A stretch of 42,527 bases of DNA from JAYOFM01 sp038117225 (GCA_038117225.1 JAYOFM010000012.1:1-42527), one strand, 5' to 3'; shown: positions 9,287 through 18,361, counted from the first letter of the stretch. The notes: generated by a model not told the origin, from the sequence alone. Translations and numbers: made by a program.

Positions 9287-9978
9287 TGTATCGTAAGATC
9301 GCACCGCTGAGCTTGGCGCTCATGATTTTAGTCACGGCAATGGCTGCGGCCGGTTCGGAGCCGGGTGATCCCGTGCGCGGGCGTCAGGTGGCGCAAACCT
9401 GCGGCGCTTGCCACGGTTTGGACGGCAGGGGTACCGCCGACGTGTTTCCCAACATCGCCGGCCAGAAAGCGGGCTACATGGTGAAGACACTACAGGAAAT
9501 GCGGTTTTCCGCGCGATTACGCAACGAAACGGACGCGGACGAGGATTATGTTCGCCAAAAGCGCCGCGATGAAAATCCCTCGCTCGTGTACACCGCGCGG
9601 TCGAGCGAGGCGATGGATCCGTTCATGATCGATCTCGGTGATCAGGACATCGCCGATGTCGCCGCGTATTACGCCGGACTCTCCTGCCGCATCGACCCAG
9701 GGGCTCTGCCGCCGTCTCCGCCGCCGGTGATCGCCCGATGCGCCATCTGCCATGGCAACCGAGGAATCAGCCGCAACCGAATGCTTCCCAATCTTGCTGG
9801 ACAGAAATCCGCCTACATGGAACGTCAACTGTACCGCCTTCGCGAGGCCGGCAAAGCCGCGGGCGGCCTGTCGACGGTACGCCGTCGCAGCCGCATCATG
9901 GCGACGCAGGCCGCATCACTGTCGACGGTTGAAATCAAGGCGCTGTCAGCGTTCTATGCGGCGCTGCCATGCAAGTAA
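9286..9978 (+). CDS. Periplasmic diheme cytochrome c, c4-like
   Basis: This 230-residue protein has an N-terminal signal segment (hydrophobic residues about 6-22, ending AMAAAG) and two CxxCH heme-binding sites: CGACH at 39-43 and CAICH near 152. Each site is followed by a similar NIAGQK or NLAGQK segment, and GYMVK or AYMER comes next. This shows two homologous cytochrome domains, the layout of cytochrome c4-type electron carriers. Methionines in each half could serve as distal heme ligands. The ATG overlaps the last base of the preceding reductase stop (TGATG), so the two are probably translated together. Export places this protein in the periplasm and the reductase in the cytoplasm, so they are unlikely to be direct partners. 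Confidence 0.9.
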   Translation: MYRKIAPLSLALMILVTAMAAAGSEPGDPVRGRQVAQTCGACHGLDGRGTADVFPNIAGQKAGYMVKTLQEMRFSARLRNETDADEDYVRQKRRDENPSLVYTARSSEAMDPFMIDLGDQDIADVAAYYAGLSCRIDPGALPPSPPPVIARCAICHGNRGISRNRMLPNLAGQKSAYMERQLYRLREAGKAAGGLSTVRRRSRIMATQAASLSTVEIKALSAFYAALPCK

Positions 9979-10003
9979 TCCCAAATGCGAAGGAACTGCC
10001 GCC

Positions 10004-11185
10004 ATGACAATCGATGTTGATCGCGCGCGGGCGGAAACACCCGGCTGCGCACACGTTCTGCATTTCAATAATGCGGGCGCCGGTTTGACGCCGGCACCGG
10101 TGATCGACGCGGTGCGGCGACACCTTGATCTGGAAGCCCGCATTGGTGGTTACGAGGCCGCCGATGCGGCGGCGGCGCAACACGATCATACCTACGACGC
10201 GTTGGCGCGTTTTCTCAATTGTGATCGCGACGAGGTCGCCGTGGTCGAGAACGCCACTGTCGGCTGGGACATGGCGTTCTATGCCATCGCCGAAACGCTG
10301 AATGCCGGCGATCGGGTGCTGACCGCCGAGGCGGAGTACGCCAGCAATTACATCGCCTATCTGCAAACACAGCGTCGCATCGGCTTCGAGATCGTGACCG
10401 TGCCATCGACGGAAACCGGCGAGATGGATGTGGCGGCGCTGGAAAACCTGATCGACGACCGGGTGAAACTGATATCGATCACTCATGTGCCGACGAACGG
10501 CGGGTTGGTCAATCCGGCGGCCGAAGTCGGCCGGCTGGCGCGCGCCGCCGGTATCCCTTTTATTCTCGATGCCTGCCAGTCCGCGGGCCAGGTGCCGCTC
10601 GACGTGCGGGCGATCGGCTGTGACGTGCTGACGGCGACCGGGCGCAAGTATTTGCGAGGGCCGCGTGGAACCGGGTTCGTCTATGTCCGTCGCGCCCTCG
10701 CCGAAACCTTGGAGCCGCCGTTTCTTGATCTGCATGCCGCGAAGTGGTCGGGCCCGGACAATTACGATATCGCCGCCGGCGCGCGCCGGTTCGAAAACTG
10801 GGAATTCAACGTCGCCAACAAGATCGGTCTCGGCGTCGCCGTGGATTACGCCAGCGATTGGGGGCAGCAGGCGATCAATGACCGGGTGGTGATGCTGGCG
10901 GAACGCCTGCGTCGCGATCTGGCATCATTGCCGGGTGTCGACGTGCTGGACCTTGGCCGTGAACGCTGCGGAATCGTCAGCTTCCGACCGGGAAAACTGG
11001 CGCCGCGCGACCTCATGACGACCCTTCGCGAACGGGCCATCAACTGCCATACCTCGGCGGCGCCATCCACCTTGATGGATATGTCCCGGCGCGGTTTGGA
11101 CATCATCAATCGCGCCTCGGTTCACTACTATAATACCGAGGAAGAGATTGAACGGTTTTGTGCCGCGTTGGAGGAGCTGGTCTAG
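10004..11185 (+). CDS. Class V aminotransferase (PLP-dependent, NifS/isopenicillin-epimerase-like)
   Basis: This is a 393-residue fold-type I PLP enzyme. HFNNAGAG near the N-terminus, ENATVGWDMAF, ITHVPTNGGLVNP and LDACQSAGQ (with the Asp that contacts the PLP nitrogen) are in the expected order. The PLP lysine is in TATGRKYLRGPRGTGF (Lys about 214). No conserved cysteine loop of a cysteine desulfurase is apparent near the C-terminus, so sulfur transfer is not indicated. The substrate is unknown. The start is the ATG at 10004, with AAGGA about 11 bases upstream; the frame is open further upstream but only as an overlap with the cytochrome gene. The last bases, CTAG, also encode the stop of the convergent gene. 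Confidence 0.88.
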   Translation: MTIDVDRARAETPGCAHVLHFNNAGAGLTPAPVIDAVRRHLDLEARIGGYEAADAAAAQHDHTYDALARFLNCDRDEVAVVENATVGWDMAFYAIAETLNAGDRVLTAEAEYASNYIAYLQTQRRIGFEIVTVPSTETGEMDVAALENLIDDRVKLISITHVPTNGGLVNPAAEVGRLARAAGIPFILDACQSAGQVPLDVRAIGCDVLTATGRKYLRGPRGTGFVYVRRALAETLEPPFLDLHAAKWSGPDNYDIAAGARRFENWEFNVANKIGLGVAVDYASDWGQQAINDRVVMLAERLRRDLASLPGVDVLDLGRERCGIVSFRPGKLAPRDLMTTLRERAINCHTSAAPSTLMDMSRRGLDIINRASVHYYNTEEEIERFCAALEELV

Positions 11186-11724
11186 CTTCGTCGATCGGAT
11201 GTCGCCGAGGCCTCGAAATAGGCGCGAAGCCGTTGGAAATAGGGACCTTGGCCTACTGGCGCACAGGCTTCGATTCCGTCGAGGCGCCCCGCTTCGGCGC
11301 CCGCGGCACCATCGTTGCTTGTGAGGATGCGTTCTAGCGTATCGGCGCTGCTCCCAGCCCCGACGCCGCCAGGACCTGTCAGTCGGATTATTTCAAGGGT
11401 CAGGGGCGCCGCTAGGATGTCGTCGAGCGGCACGCCGTCATCCTCGGCGAATGTCCGCGCCAAGGCGTGAATATAGGCTAGATAAAAACGCACGTGGGTG
11501 TCGTTGCCGCGCCGCAGCTTGGCCGGCTCGAGGTTCTCCTGAAAAATTTGAATGGCTTCGTTGATCCGCATCAACGCACGGCCGTGGCCCGTCATCGCGG
11601 CTGGCGTCAGATCATGCGCGTTGTCGTCTTCGCGTGGCATGCGATCGACGCGCCCTGAGGCACGGCCAACCATTGCCATAGCCAGAAACGCGATCAGGAA
11701 TATCAACAGGACTTCGGCGCTCAT
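11182..11724 (-). CDS. Membrane-anchored protein of unknown function
   Basis: I do not recognise this 180-residue protein. It begins with one hydrophobic segment (MSAEVLLIFLIAFLAMAMVG), which would act as an inner-membrane anchor. A soluble, mostly helical region follows, with HVRFYLAYIHALARTFAEDDGVPLD in the middle described here only by its ends (HVRFYL, GVPLDD). The start at 11724 is chosen because the anchor begins there and the upstream frame runs into the histidine kinase gene. It follows the PAS histidine kinase gene by 16 bases on the same strand, so the two are probably co-transcribed and it may be an accessory to the kinase. Its stop codon is shared, base for base, with the opposite-strand aminotransferase stop in the palindrome CTAG. 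Confidence 0.7.
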   Translation of the reverse strand: MSAEVLLIFLIAFLAMAMVGRASGRVDRMPREDDNAHDLTPAAMTGHGRALMRINEAIQIFQENLEPAKLRRGNDTHVRFYLAYIHALARTFAEDDGVPLDDILAAPLTLEIIRLTGPGGVGAGSSADTLERILTSNDGAAGAEAGRLDGIEACAPVGQGPYFQRLRAYFEASATSDRRS

Positions 11725-11740
11725 GACCAACTCCGCAACC

Positions 11741-14245
11741 TTACCCCGCGGCCGGTTCACCGGCGCGCGCGGACGATAGCATATCATCGCCAGCGGCGCC
11801 GTCGACTGATTCATCGTCGGACGCCGTCTCCACGCCATCGCGCCGCCTTCGGCCGTCGGCGGGTACGTGGCAAGTGACAGTGGTGCCACGGGCGGCGTTG
11901 GCGCCGATTTCGATCGTGCCGCCATGCAACTCGATAAAATTCTTCACCAGGGTTAGCCCGAGTCCGGCGCCATCTCCGTCATCACCGGCGTGCCCGCCAC
12001 GTTCGAATGGCGCCACGACCCGCTCGCGATCATTCTGGGGAATGCCCCGGCCGGTATCGCTGACGCGAATCGTGAATCCATCATCTGGACCGATTGCCGC
12101 GCGTTCGGCGGCGAGGGTCACGGTGCCCCGGTCGGGGGTGAACGTGAGGGCATTTCCAAGCAAATGGAACACCACCTGCTTGAGCCGCTGTTCGTCGCCG
12201 ACCAAGTGGCCGATGTTTGGGGCGCAGTCGAAATGAAGATTGATATCCTTGCGCCGTGCCCGCTCGCGCGACAGGTTGAGCGCGCCGGCCAGCAGCGCGT
12301 GAACGTCGACGGTGTCGCGCGCCAGTTCCATGCGGCCGGCCTGAATGGTCGCGAGATCGATGACATCGGCGACGACGCCGGTCAGTGAGCGGGCGGTATC
12401 GGCGATGCCACGCGCGTATTCGGCCTGACGCGGCGTCAGGGGACCAAAGTACTCCTCGCTCAGCATGTCGGCGAAGCCCTGGATGGTGTTCAACGGCGTC
12501 CGTACTTCGTGTGACACGTTGGCGATGAACGCTGATTTCATGCGGTCGGCCTCGGCCAGGGCGCGGGCGCGCTGGCGCAGCGCGTCCTCGACGCGGACAC
12601 TGTCGGTGACATCGAGATAACTGACCAGCACGGCACCGTCCGGCAGCGGCAGATGGGCGATATCAATGATGCGACCGTCCGGACGTTCCAGGCGCTCGCG
12701 GCGCTGCTTACGCGACAATATCGCCGCTGCCAGAGCTTCCTTGCGGGCCGGCCAGTCCTCAACCGTCGGCAACAGATCCCGCATCCGTTCCAAAACCTCG
12801 CCGAGCCGGGTTTCCGGTTCGAAGCCGTCTTCCGGAATGCGCCAGATGGAGCGGAATTCGGGGTTGCACAGGGTTAGCCGCCCGTCCGAGCCAAAGACCG
12901 CAATGCCTTCGCCCAAATTGTCCAGGGTGGCGCGCTGCACTCGATCGAGGGATTTGACGTTGCGTTCCAGATCAAATCGGTCGGACATGTCGTCATAGGC
13001 GAAGACCAGCCCGCCCAGCCCATCGGGCGCGATGCGGCGGCGCAGGGTGCGGCCATCCGGCAGGTGCATCATTCCCTCATCGATGTCCGTCAAGGTTTCA
13101 AATCGCTCAAGCGCGGCCGCCTTGAAGGCCTGAAAATCGGTGACTTCGGGCAGCCGGCGCAGTTCGCGCAGGCGATCGAGCAGCTCGCCGAGGGTCGGCC
13201 GAATCTCCAGCCAGTCCGGGTCGAGGCCCCAGATCGTTGCAAACGCCGGGTTGTGCATGAGCAGGCGCTGTTCAGCATCGAATACTGAAATACCGGTTTC
13301 CAGCGCCGCCAATACCGCTGGATTGCGATCCGGTGTTTCCGATACGGGGCCCGTCGCCGGCATCTCGGTCACCCCGCGTGGCACGGCGTAGCCGATCGTC
13401 CCGCTACCGCCATTGCCGCCGAGAGGGGTCTCCGTCACCGTCATCTCTCGTTCGGCGGCGTTCTCGTTCTCGGTTACCGAAAACAGCTGATCCTGGACGA
13501 CGCTTTCTTCGCCGCGGCGAGCGGCTTCGGCGATGTTAGGATCGGGCGGCGACATGGCCTCGGCGGCGACGTTGGCGAACGCCAGATTGAGCTCACGATC
13601 GCGAATCCAGATCGGCAGCGGCAATGAATCGAGCAGGGTCGTCAGGTGTCGATCGTCGAGGCCGGAGGTATTGCGCGGCGTCGGCGGCATTAATTCCTTT
13701 GCCAACGCGCTCAAGTCACGGACCCACACCACATCGGCCAGCCCGTCACCGTCGCGGGTTTCGGCGCGCGCGCCGACGGCTTGCAAGACCTGATCCTCGC
13801 GCCGAAGCATTATTTCGAAAGCTTCGCCGCGCCCGCGCAGCAGCGACACCGCTTGCTCCAGCGATTTCAGGTCATCACCGCCGAAACATTTGCGAATGTC
13901 GTCGTAGCGGGCGTCCGGACCGGCTTGAAGGTCGAGCATATCGGCGAGCCGACGCGAACAGGTAATACCGCCGGTCTGATGATCCCATAAGAACAATCCG
14001 TCCGGCGTCGAAGCGATGATTTCCCGCGCGCGCTGAGCCAGCGCGATTAGACGCTCGCGCTCGGATTGAGATGCCCGATGCCGCGCTCGCTGGCGCAGCC
14101 ATAGCGGAAACAAGACGACGAAAACCAGCGCGGCGCCGAGCGCCAGCACGCCCAGCGCCGGCCACTGGTCTAGCCGTTCCAGAATTTGCGAGGCGCCAAG
14201 GCGCTCAAGAATATTTTGCGATTGCTCAGACACGGAAGGGATCAT
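11741..14245 (-). CDS. Multi-PAS membrane-bound sensor histidine kinase
   Basis: This is an 834-residue sensor kinase. One transmembrane segment (WPALGVLALGAALVFVVLF) lies near residues 25-45. Several PAS-like domains follow: one near 80-190, another around DSLPLPIWIRDRELNL, and two more with AVLAALETGISVFDAEQRL and ATLDNLGEGIAVFGSDGRL. The HisKA box is FIANVSHEVRTPLNT near 570. The ATPase domain has an N-box (LLGNALTFTP), G1 (VSDTGRGIP) and G2 (GAGLGLTLVKNF). No response regulator gene is adjacent. It sits downstream of ahcY and the zeta-like kinase on the same strand. A similar PAS kinase lies near ahcY in other alphaproteobacteria, as I recall. The ATG at 14245 is chosen; a TTG at 14269 is possible. 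The signal is unknown. Confidence 0.9.
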   Translation of the reverse strand: MIPSVSEQSQNILERLGASQILERLDQWPALGVLALGAALVFVVLFPLWLRQRARHRASQSERERLIALAQRAREIIASTPDGLFLWDHQTGGITCSRRLADMLDLQAGPDARYDDIRKCFGGDDLKSLEQAVSLLRGRGEAFEIMLRREDQVLQAVGARAETRDGDGLADVVWVRDLSALAKELMPPTPRNTSGLDDRHLTTLLDSLPLPIWIRDRELNLAFANVAAEAMSPPDPNIAEAARRGEESVVQDQLFSVTENENAAEREMTVTETPLGGNGGSGTIGYAVPRGVTEMPATGPVSETPDRNPAVLAALETGISVFDAEQRLLMHNPAFATIWGLDPDWLEIRPTLGELLDRLRELRRLPEVTDFQAFKAAALERFETLTDIDEGMMHLPDGRTLRRRIAPDGLGGLVFAYDDMSDRFDLERNVKSLDRVQRATLDNLGEGIAVFGSDGRLTLCNPEFRSIWRIPEDGFEPETRLGEVLERMRDLLPTVEDWPARKEALAAAILSRKQRRERLERPDGRIIDIAHLPLPDGAVLVSYLDVTDSVRVEDALRQRARALAEADRMKSAFIANVSHEVRTPLNTIQGFADMLSEEYFGPLTPRQAEYARGIADTARSLTGVVADVIDLATIQAGRMELARDTVDVHALLAGALNLSRERARRKDINLHFDCAPNIGHLVGDEQRLKQVVFHLLGNALTFTPDRGTVTLAAERAAIGPDDGFTIRVSDTGRGIPQNDRERVVAPFERGGHAGDDGDGAGLGLTLVKNFIELHGGTIEIGANAARGTTVTCHVPADGRRRRDGVETASDDESVDGAAGDDMLSSARAGEPAAG

Positions 14246-14299
14246 AGGCCGGATGGTGATCGTTCCCAAGTGGCAATGGACTGGGACCGCGCGATGCGA

Positions 14300-14995
14300 T
14301 CAGCGGGCGGCGTCGAGAAACCGTTCCAACTTGCGCCGCCGGGCGATGGCGTTCCGTGCCCGCCGTTCAGCCACGGCCGACCAGTCCTTGGCGAACACCG
14401 GTCGGGTGGTCGCCTGATCGCGACGGTCGCCGACGATGATGTGATAGCGCACGGGGTCGAATTTGCGGACCCGGCCCGGTCCCCCCTCGGCGACCCGAGT
14501 CGGTCGCTCGCCGGCGGTATCCAGGATCAACCAGCCGTCGACGGCATCCAGATAATCATGCAACCAGCGCCGGACGTGGACGCAGCGCCGCCGGACGGCA
14601 TCATCATCACGGTCTTCGCCGTCCCGCGCCGCCCGTTCACGGACGCGGGCCATCGCCGTTGTGGCGGAATCGACCCACAGCCAGACCAGGCCGACGGAAC
14701 CTTGGCGAGCGTGCCAGTCGTGGATGGCTTCAAGCATCAGGCCATCATCCAAAGGATGCTCGACCACAAACGGTAGGCCGGCGGCGATACGGGCGTATAG
14801 GCGGGCGGCGAGGATTTTACCGGCGCGGGACGGATCGTCGTGGCCGGCGGCGGCGATCATGACGGCATCGGCGTCCACATAGGCCTCGCCGGCCATCAGA
14901 TCGGGAAACAAGGCGCCAGCCAGCGTCGATTTGCCGGCGCCATCGGCACCGCCGATGATCCACATCCAGGGGGGAGCCGCTACCGCCTCGGTCAT
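14300..14995 (-). CDS. Zeta-toxin-like P-loop kinase, orphan
   Basis: This 231-residue P-loop protein has a Walker A GGADGAGKST near residues 14-23. An acidic YVDADAV segment follows, in the place where zeta toxins and their chromosomal relatives have the catalytic Asp. PFVVEHPLDDG then resembles the substrate-binding strand of that family. The C-terminal third is rich in Arg (RRARNAIARRRKLERF). Zeta toxins phosphorylate UDP-GlcNAc, but non-toxic relatives act on other small molecules, and no epsilon-type antitoxin gene is adjacent here. The ATG at 14995 has AGG nine bases upstream; a GTG at 15010 is an alternative. It lies between ahcY and the PAS kinase on the same strand. The family assignment is reasonable; function is unknown. 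Confidence 0.75.
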   Translation of the reverse strand: MTEAVAAPPWMWIIGGADGAGKSTLAGALFPDLMAGEAYVDADAVMIAAAGHDDPSRAGKILAARLYARIAAGLPFVVEHPLDDGLMLEAIHDWHARQGSVGLVWLWVDSATTAMARVRERAARDGEDRDDDAVRRRCVHVRRWLHDYLDAVDGWLILDTAGERPTRVAEGGPGRVRKFDPVRYHIIVGDRRDQATTRPVFAKDWSAVAERRARNAIARRRKLERFLDAAR

Positions 14996-15064
14996 GGCGG
15001 AAGCCTGCACCCGACCAGGCGGCGGCGCAAGCGTCCGCGCCGCCGATCGATCAGGAATACTCGC

Positions 15065-16462
15065 TCAGTAGCGGTATTGTTCCGGCTTAAAGGGACCGGT
15101 CTGGCTGACGCCGATATAATCGGCCTGCTGTTTGGTCAGGGTCGTCAATTTGACGCCCAATTTCTCCAGATGCAGGGCCGCGACCTTTTCGTCCAGATGC
15201 TTCGGCAGCACGTAAACCTTGTTCTCGTACTTGCCGGGGTTTTCCCAGATATCCATCTGCGCCAGCACCTGGTTGGTGAACGACGCCGACATGACGAAGC
15301 TGGGATGACCCGTGCCGCAGCCCAAATTCACCAGACGGCCCTCGGCGAGAACGATGATCCGCTTGCCATCGGGGAACTCGACTTCGTCGACCTGTGGTTT
15401 GACGTTATCCCACTTGAAATTGCGGAGGCCACCAATCTGAATTTCCGAATCGAAGTGACCGATGTTGCAGACGATGGCCCGGTCCTTCATGGCCCGCATG
15501 TGGTCGACCGTGATGACGTCGATGTTGCCGGTGGTGGTGACGAAGATATCGGCCTTCGGTGCGGCATCTTCCATGGTCACCACCTCGAAACCTTCCATCG
15601 CCGCCTGCAGGGCGCAAATAGGATCGGCCTCGGTGACGGCAACACGGCAGCCGGCACTGCGCAGGCTTTCGGCGGAACCCTTGCCGACATCGCCGTAGCC
15701 GGCGACCAGGGCGACCTTGCCCGCCATCATCACGTCGGTGGCGCGGCGGATGGCGTCGACCAGGCTTTCGCGACAACCGTATTTGTTATCGAACTTGGAC
15801 TTGGTCACCGAATCATTGACGTTGATGGCCGGGAACAGCAGCGTGCCCTTTTGTTCCATTTCGTAGAGCCGATGCACGCCGGTGGTGGTTTCCTCGGTGA
15901 CACCCTTGATGTTCTTGCCCAGTTCGGAATACCAGCCGGGTTTGGCCTGCACCCGCTTGCGGATGGCGGCGAACAGGATTTCCTCTTCCTCGTTACCCGG
16001 CTTGTCGAGCACCGAAATGTCTTTCTCGGCCTCGATGCCGAGATGCACCATCAGAGTCGCGTCACCGCCGTCGTCGAGGATCATGTTCGGCGTCCCACCG
16101 TCATGCCATTCGAAGATGCGGTGTGCGTATTCCCAGTAATCTTCGAGGGTTTCGCCCTTGTAGGCAAAAACCGGGGTTTCCGTTGCGGCAATCGCGGCGG
16201 CGGCGTGGTCCTGGGTCGAATAAATATTGCACGACGCCCAGCGCACTTCGGCGCCCAGCGCCTGCAACGATTCGATCAGCACCGCCGTTTGAATGGTCAT
16301 GTGCAGCGAGCCGGCGATACGCGCGCCCTTGAGCGGCTGACGCTTGGCGAATTCATCGCGTACGGCCATCAGGCCGGGCATTTCGATCTCCGCCAGGTTC
16401 ATCTCCTTGCGGCCCCATTCGGCGAGGGAGAGATCGGCAACAACGCAATCGTCGAAGGGCAT
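15065..16462 (-). CDS. ahcY: Adenosylhomocysteinase (S-adenosylhomocysteine hydrolase)
   Basis: AhcY hydrolyses S-adenosylhomocysteine to adenosine and homocysteine, clearing the inhibitor made by all SAM methyltransferases. The 465-residue length is typical of bacterial forms. Substrate-binding motifs near the N-terminus include GARIAGSLHMTIQTAVLIE and WASCNIYSTQDHAAAA. The NAD-binding loop VAGYGDVGKGSAESLR is near 254. The C-terminus ends KPEQYRY, the conserved tail that closes on NAD in the neighbouring subunit. The ATG at 16462 is chosen because GGAG lies nine bases upstream; a start at 16477 would place that ribosome binding site inside the gene. It is 147 bases downstream of ptsI on the same strand. 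Confidence 0.97.
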   Translation of the reverse strand: MPFDDCVVADLSLAEWGRKEMNLAEIEMPGLMAVRDEFAKRQPLKGARIAGSLHMTIQTAVLIESLQALGAEVRWASCNIYSTQDHAAAAIAATETPVFAYKGETLEDYWEYAHRIFEWHDGGTPNMILDDGGDATLMVHLGIEAEKDISVLDKPGNEEEEILFAAIRKRVQAKPGWYSELGKNIKGVTEETTTGVHRLYEMEQKGTLLFPAINVNDSVTKSKFDNKYGCRESLVDAIRRATDVMMAGKVALVAGYGDVGKGSAESLRSAGCRVAVTEADPICALQAAMEGFEVVTMEDAAPKADIFVTTTGNIDVITVDHMRAMKDRAIVCNIGHFDSEIQIGGLRNFKWDNVKPQVDEVEFPDGKRIIVLAEGRLVNLGCGTGHPSFVMSASFTNQVLAQMDIWENPGKYENKVYVLPKHLDEKVAALHLEKLGVKLTTLTKQQADYIGVSQTGPFKPEQYRY

Positions 16463-16609
16463 ATCGGGTAACTCCAAAATGTTCGTGAACTGGTCCGGCG
16501 ATGGGAATTCAGCGGGGGTTTAGCAGCGCTAACCGGCTGTCGCAACGGTTAAGGTGGCATGCCGTGGCGGCCCCGATGACCGGCCGGGGGCGGATTTGCA
16601 CTTGGGGTG
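16463..16609 (-). other. ahcY leader with two mutually exclusive hairpins
   Basis: This gap between ptsI and ahcY can form two stems in the minus-strand RNA. The first pairs TAACCG with CGGTTA (16551 to 16530, ten-base loop). The second pairs GGTTAGC with GCTAAACC, one base bulged, around a three-base loop (16534 to 16517). They share the same GGTTA, so only one can form at a time. No U-run follows, so neither looks like an intrinsic terminator. The sequence does not match the conserved core of the SAH riboswitch as I know it. It could be chance in GC-rich DNA. Confidence 0.35.
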
Positions 16610-18361
16610 TTACTTCAAGGCGTTAAAATCGTCCAGCAGGCTGGCGATATGGCCGGAATCGATCTGATCCATGATCAGCCGGGCGCGTTGCATGGCGCCC
16701 TGTAGCTCCATGTCACGGATGCGCTGCTTGACTCGGGGAATGTTGGTGGCGGTCATCGACAACTCGCGGAATCCAAGGCCGATAAGCAGCGCCGCATACC
16801 GTGGATCACCAGCCATCTCACCGCAGATGCTGACCGGCTTGCGCGCCCGCAACGCCGCCTCGGCGGAAAATTGAATCAGTCGAAGGACGGCCGGATGCAG
16901 CGGATCATAGAGATGAGCCACATGTTCGTTGGCGCGGTCGATGGCCAGTGTGTACATGGTCAGGTCGTTGGATCCGATGGCGAAGAAATCGCAATGCTGC
17001 GCCAGCGCATCCGCCGCCAAGGCGGCGCCCGGCACCTCGATCATGGTGCCGAGGGGGGGCAACGTATCGGCCATGGGCACTTTTCTGCGGCGCAGACGCT
17101 GTGCCGTTTTCTTCAGAATGTCCCGGGCCCGCTTGACCTCCGCCACGCGGCTGACCATGGGCAGCAGAATACGCAGATTACCGTGCCGCGACGCCCTTAG
17201 GATGGCGCGGAACTGTGTTTCCAGTAGGTCCACCTTGGCGAACGACAGACGGATACCGCGCAGGCCCAGCGCAGAGGCCGCGGTATCGTCGAAGCCATCG
17301 AGAACCGCATCGGCGGCTTTTTCCGCGCTCACATCCAGGGTGCGCACGGTGATCGGCCGGTCGCCCATGACCTCGATCATCCCCATCAAGATATCGAACT
17401 GTTCGTCCTCGCTCGGTATATCGTCGCGGTTCATGTACATGAACTCGGTGCGCAGGAGTCCGATCCCGGAGGCGCCGTAGTTCTCCACATGGCCCATCTC
17501 GACCGGCAATTCCACGTTAGCACTCAGCGTGATATCGACGCCGTCGCGGGTGATCGACGGCAGATCACGCAGCCGCTGCAACTTCTTGGTTTCGCGTGCC
17601 AGTTCCTCGCGGCGACGTTCATAGCGGGCGACGGTCTCCGGCGCCGGGTCGAGGATGACCACGCCGGCGCCACCATCGAGAATGGCGAAAGCCGCTGATC
17701 GTGCCGCCGACAGCAACTCGGTGACGCCTAGCAAGGTGGGCAGGCCGAGGGCGCGGGCGAGAATCGCGGCATGGCCCTCGATGCCACCGAGAACCGCGGT
17801 GGCGCCGACGATGCGATCCGGATCGATCTGTGCCATGTCCGCCGGCGTCAATTGCTCGGCGACGACGATGCTGCCGGCGGGCACCGTGGCGTAAGGCTTT
17901 ACGGTGGTCTTGGTCAGGTTGCGCACCAGACGCGCGCCGATTTCGCGAATGTCATCCAGGCGAGCGGCAATGTAGCTATCCTCGACACGGGTGAATTCGC
18001 CGGCGATCGCGGTCACTTCCTGCTGAACGGCGGCTTCCGCGTTGAGGTGGTGGTCGATAATTCTTTGATCGGCGCCGCGCACGAGGCGGGAATCCTTGAG
18101 CATCTGCAGGTAGGCCTCGAACAGCCAACGCATTTCGTCAGAGGCTTCACCGTGCAAACGGCGGGCGCGTTCGCCGAGTCGTTTGATCTGCCGTCGCGCC
18201 GTCGCAACGGCATGTTTGAGGCGCTCGCGCTCGGCCTCGACGCCGTCGGCACCGACATCGAAGGTATTGACCTCGATGGCTTGATTGTCGCGGATATGCA
18301 GCGGCCCCATGGCGATGCCCGGGGATACGCCAAGGCCTTTAAGTTGCCGTTCGACGGTCAT
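16610..18361 (-). CDS. ptsI: Phosphoenolpyruvate-protein phosphotransferase (PTS enzyme I)
   Basis: Enzyme I takes the phosphoryl group from PEP and passes it to HPr. At 583 residues it has the standard EI length and lacks the N-terminal GAF domain of nitrogen-type EI (PtsP, about 750 residues). The phosphorylated His lies in GGIEGHAAILARALGLPTLLG near residue 192. PEP-binding signatures are GIGLLRTEFMYMNRD, IRLSFAKVDLLETQFRAILRA (given by its ends IRLS and ILRA) and FFAIGSNDLTMY. CGEMAGDP near the C-terminus carries the expected active-site Cys. The ATG overlaps the ptsH stop (ATGA). No sugar-specific EIIB or EIIC is in the window, so the relay probably serves regulation. Confidence 0.95.
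   Translation of the reverse strand: MTVERQLKGLGVSPGIAMGPLHIRDNQAIEVNTFDVGADGVEAERERLKHAVATARRQIKRLGERARRLHGEASDEMRWLFEAYLQMLKDSRLVRGADQRIIDHHLNAEAAVQQEVTAIAGEFTRVEDSYIAARLDDIREIGARLVRNLTKTTVKPYATVPAGSIVVAEQLTPADMAQIDPDRIVGATAVLGGIEGHAAILARALGLPTLLGVTELLSAARSAAFAILDGGAGVVILDPAPETVARYERRREELARETKKLQRLRDLPSITRDGVDITLSANVELPVEMGHVENYGASGIGLLRTEFMYMNRDDIPSEDEQFDILMGMIEVMGDRPITVRTLDVSAEKAADAVLDGFDDTAASALGLRGIRLSFAKVDLLETQFRAILRASRHGNLRILLPMVSRVAEVKRARDILKKTAQRLRRRKVPMADTLPPLGTMIEVPGAALAADALAQHCDFFAIGSNDLTMYTLAIDRANEHVAHLYDPLHPAVLRLIQFSAEAALRARKPVSICGEMAGDPRYAALLIGLGFRELSMTATNIPRVKQRIRDMELQGAMQRARLIMDQIDSGHIASLLDDFNALK

Noticed and set aside
14300..14995. Toxin-antitoxin module
   Set aside because: Only a zeta-like kinase is present; no small antitoxin gene is adjacent, and the flanks are housekeeping genes.
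14840..16471. 543-codon plus-strand open frame opposite ahcY
   Set aside because: AhcY motifs on the other strand are unambiguous; the plus-strand translation is a His/Asp/Gly-rich mirror typical of antisense frames of conserved genes.
16463..16609. SAH riboswitch before ahcY
   Set aside because: The conserved core and pseudoknot sequence of the SAH riboswitch could not be found; only two simple overlapping hairpins are seen.
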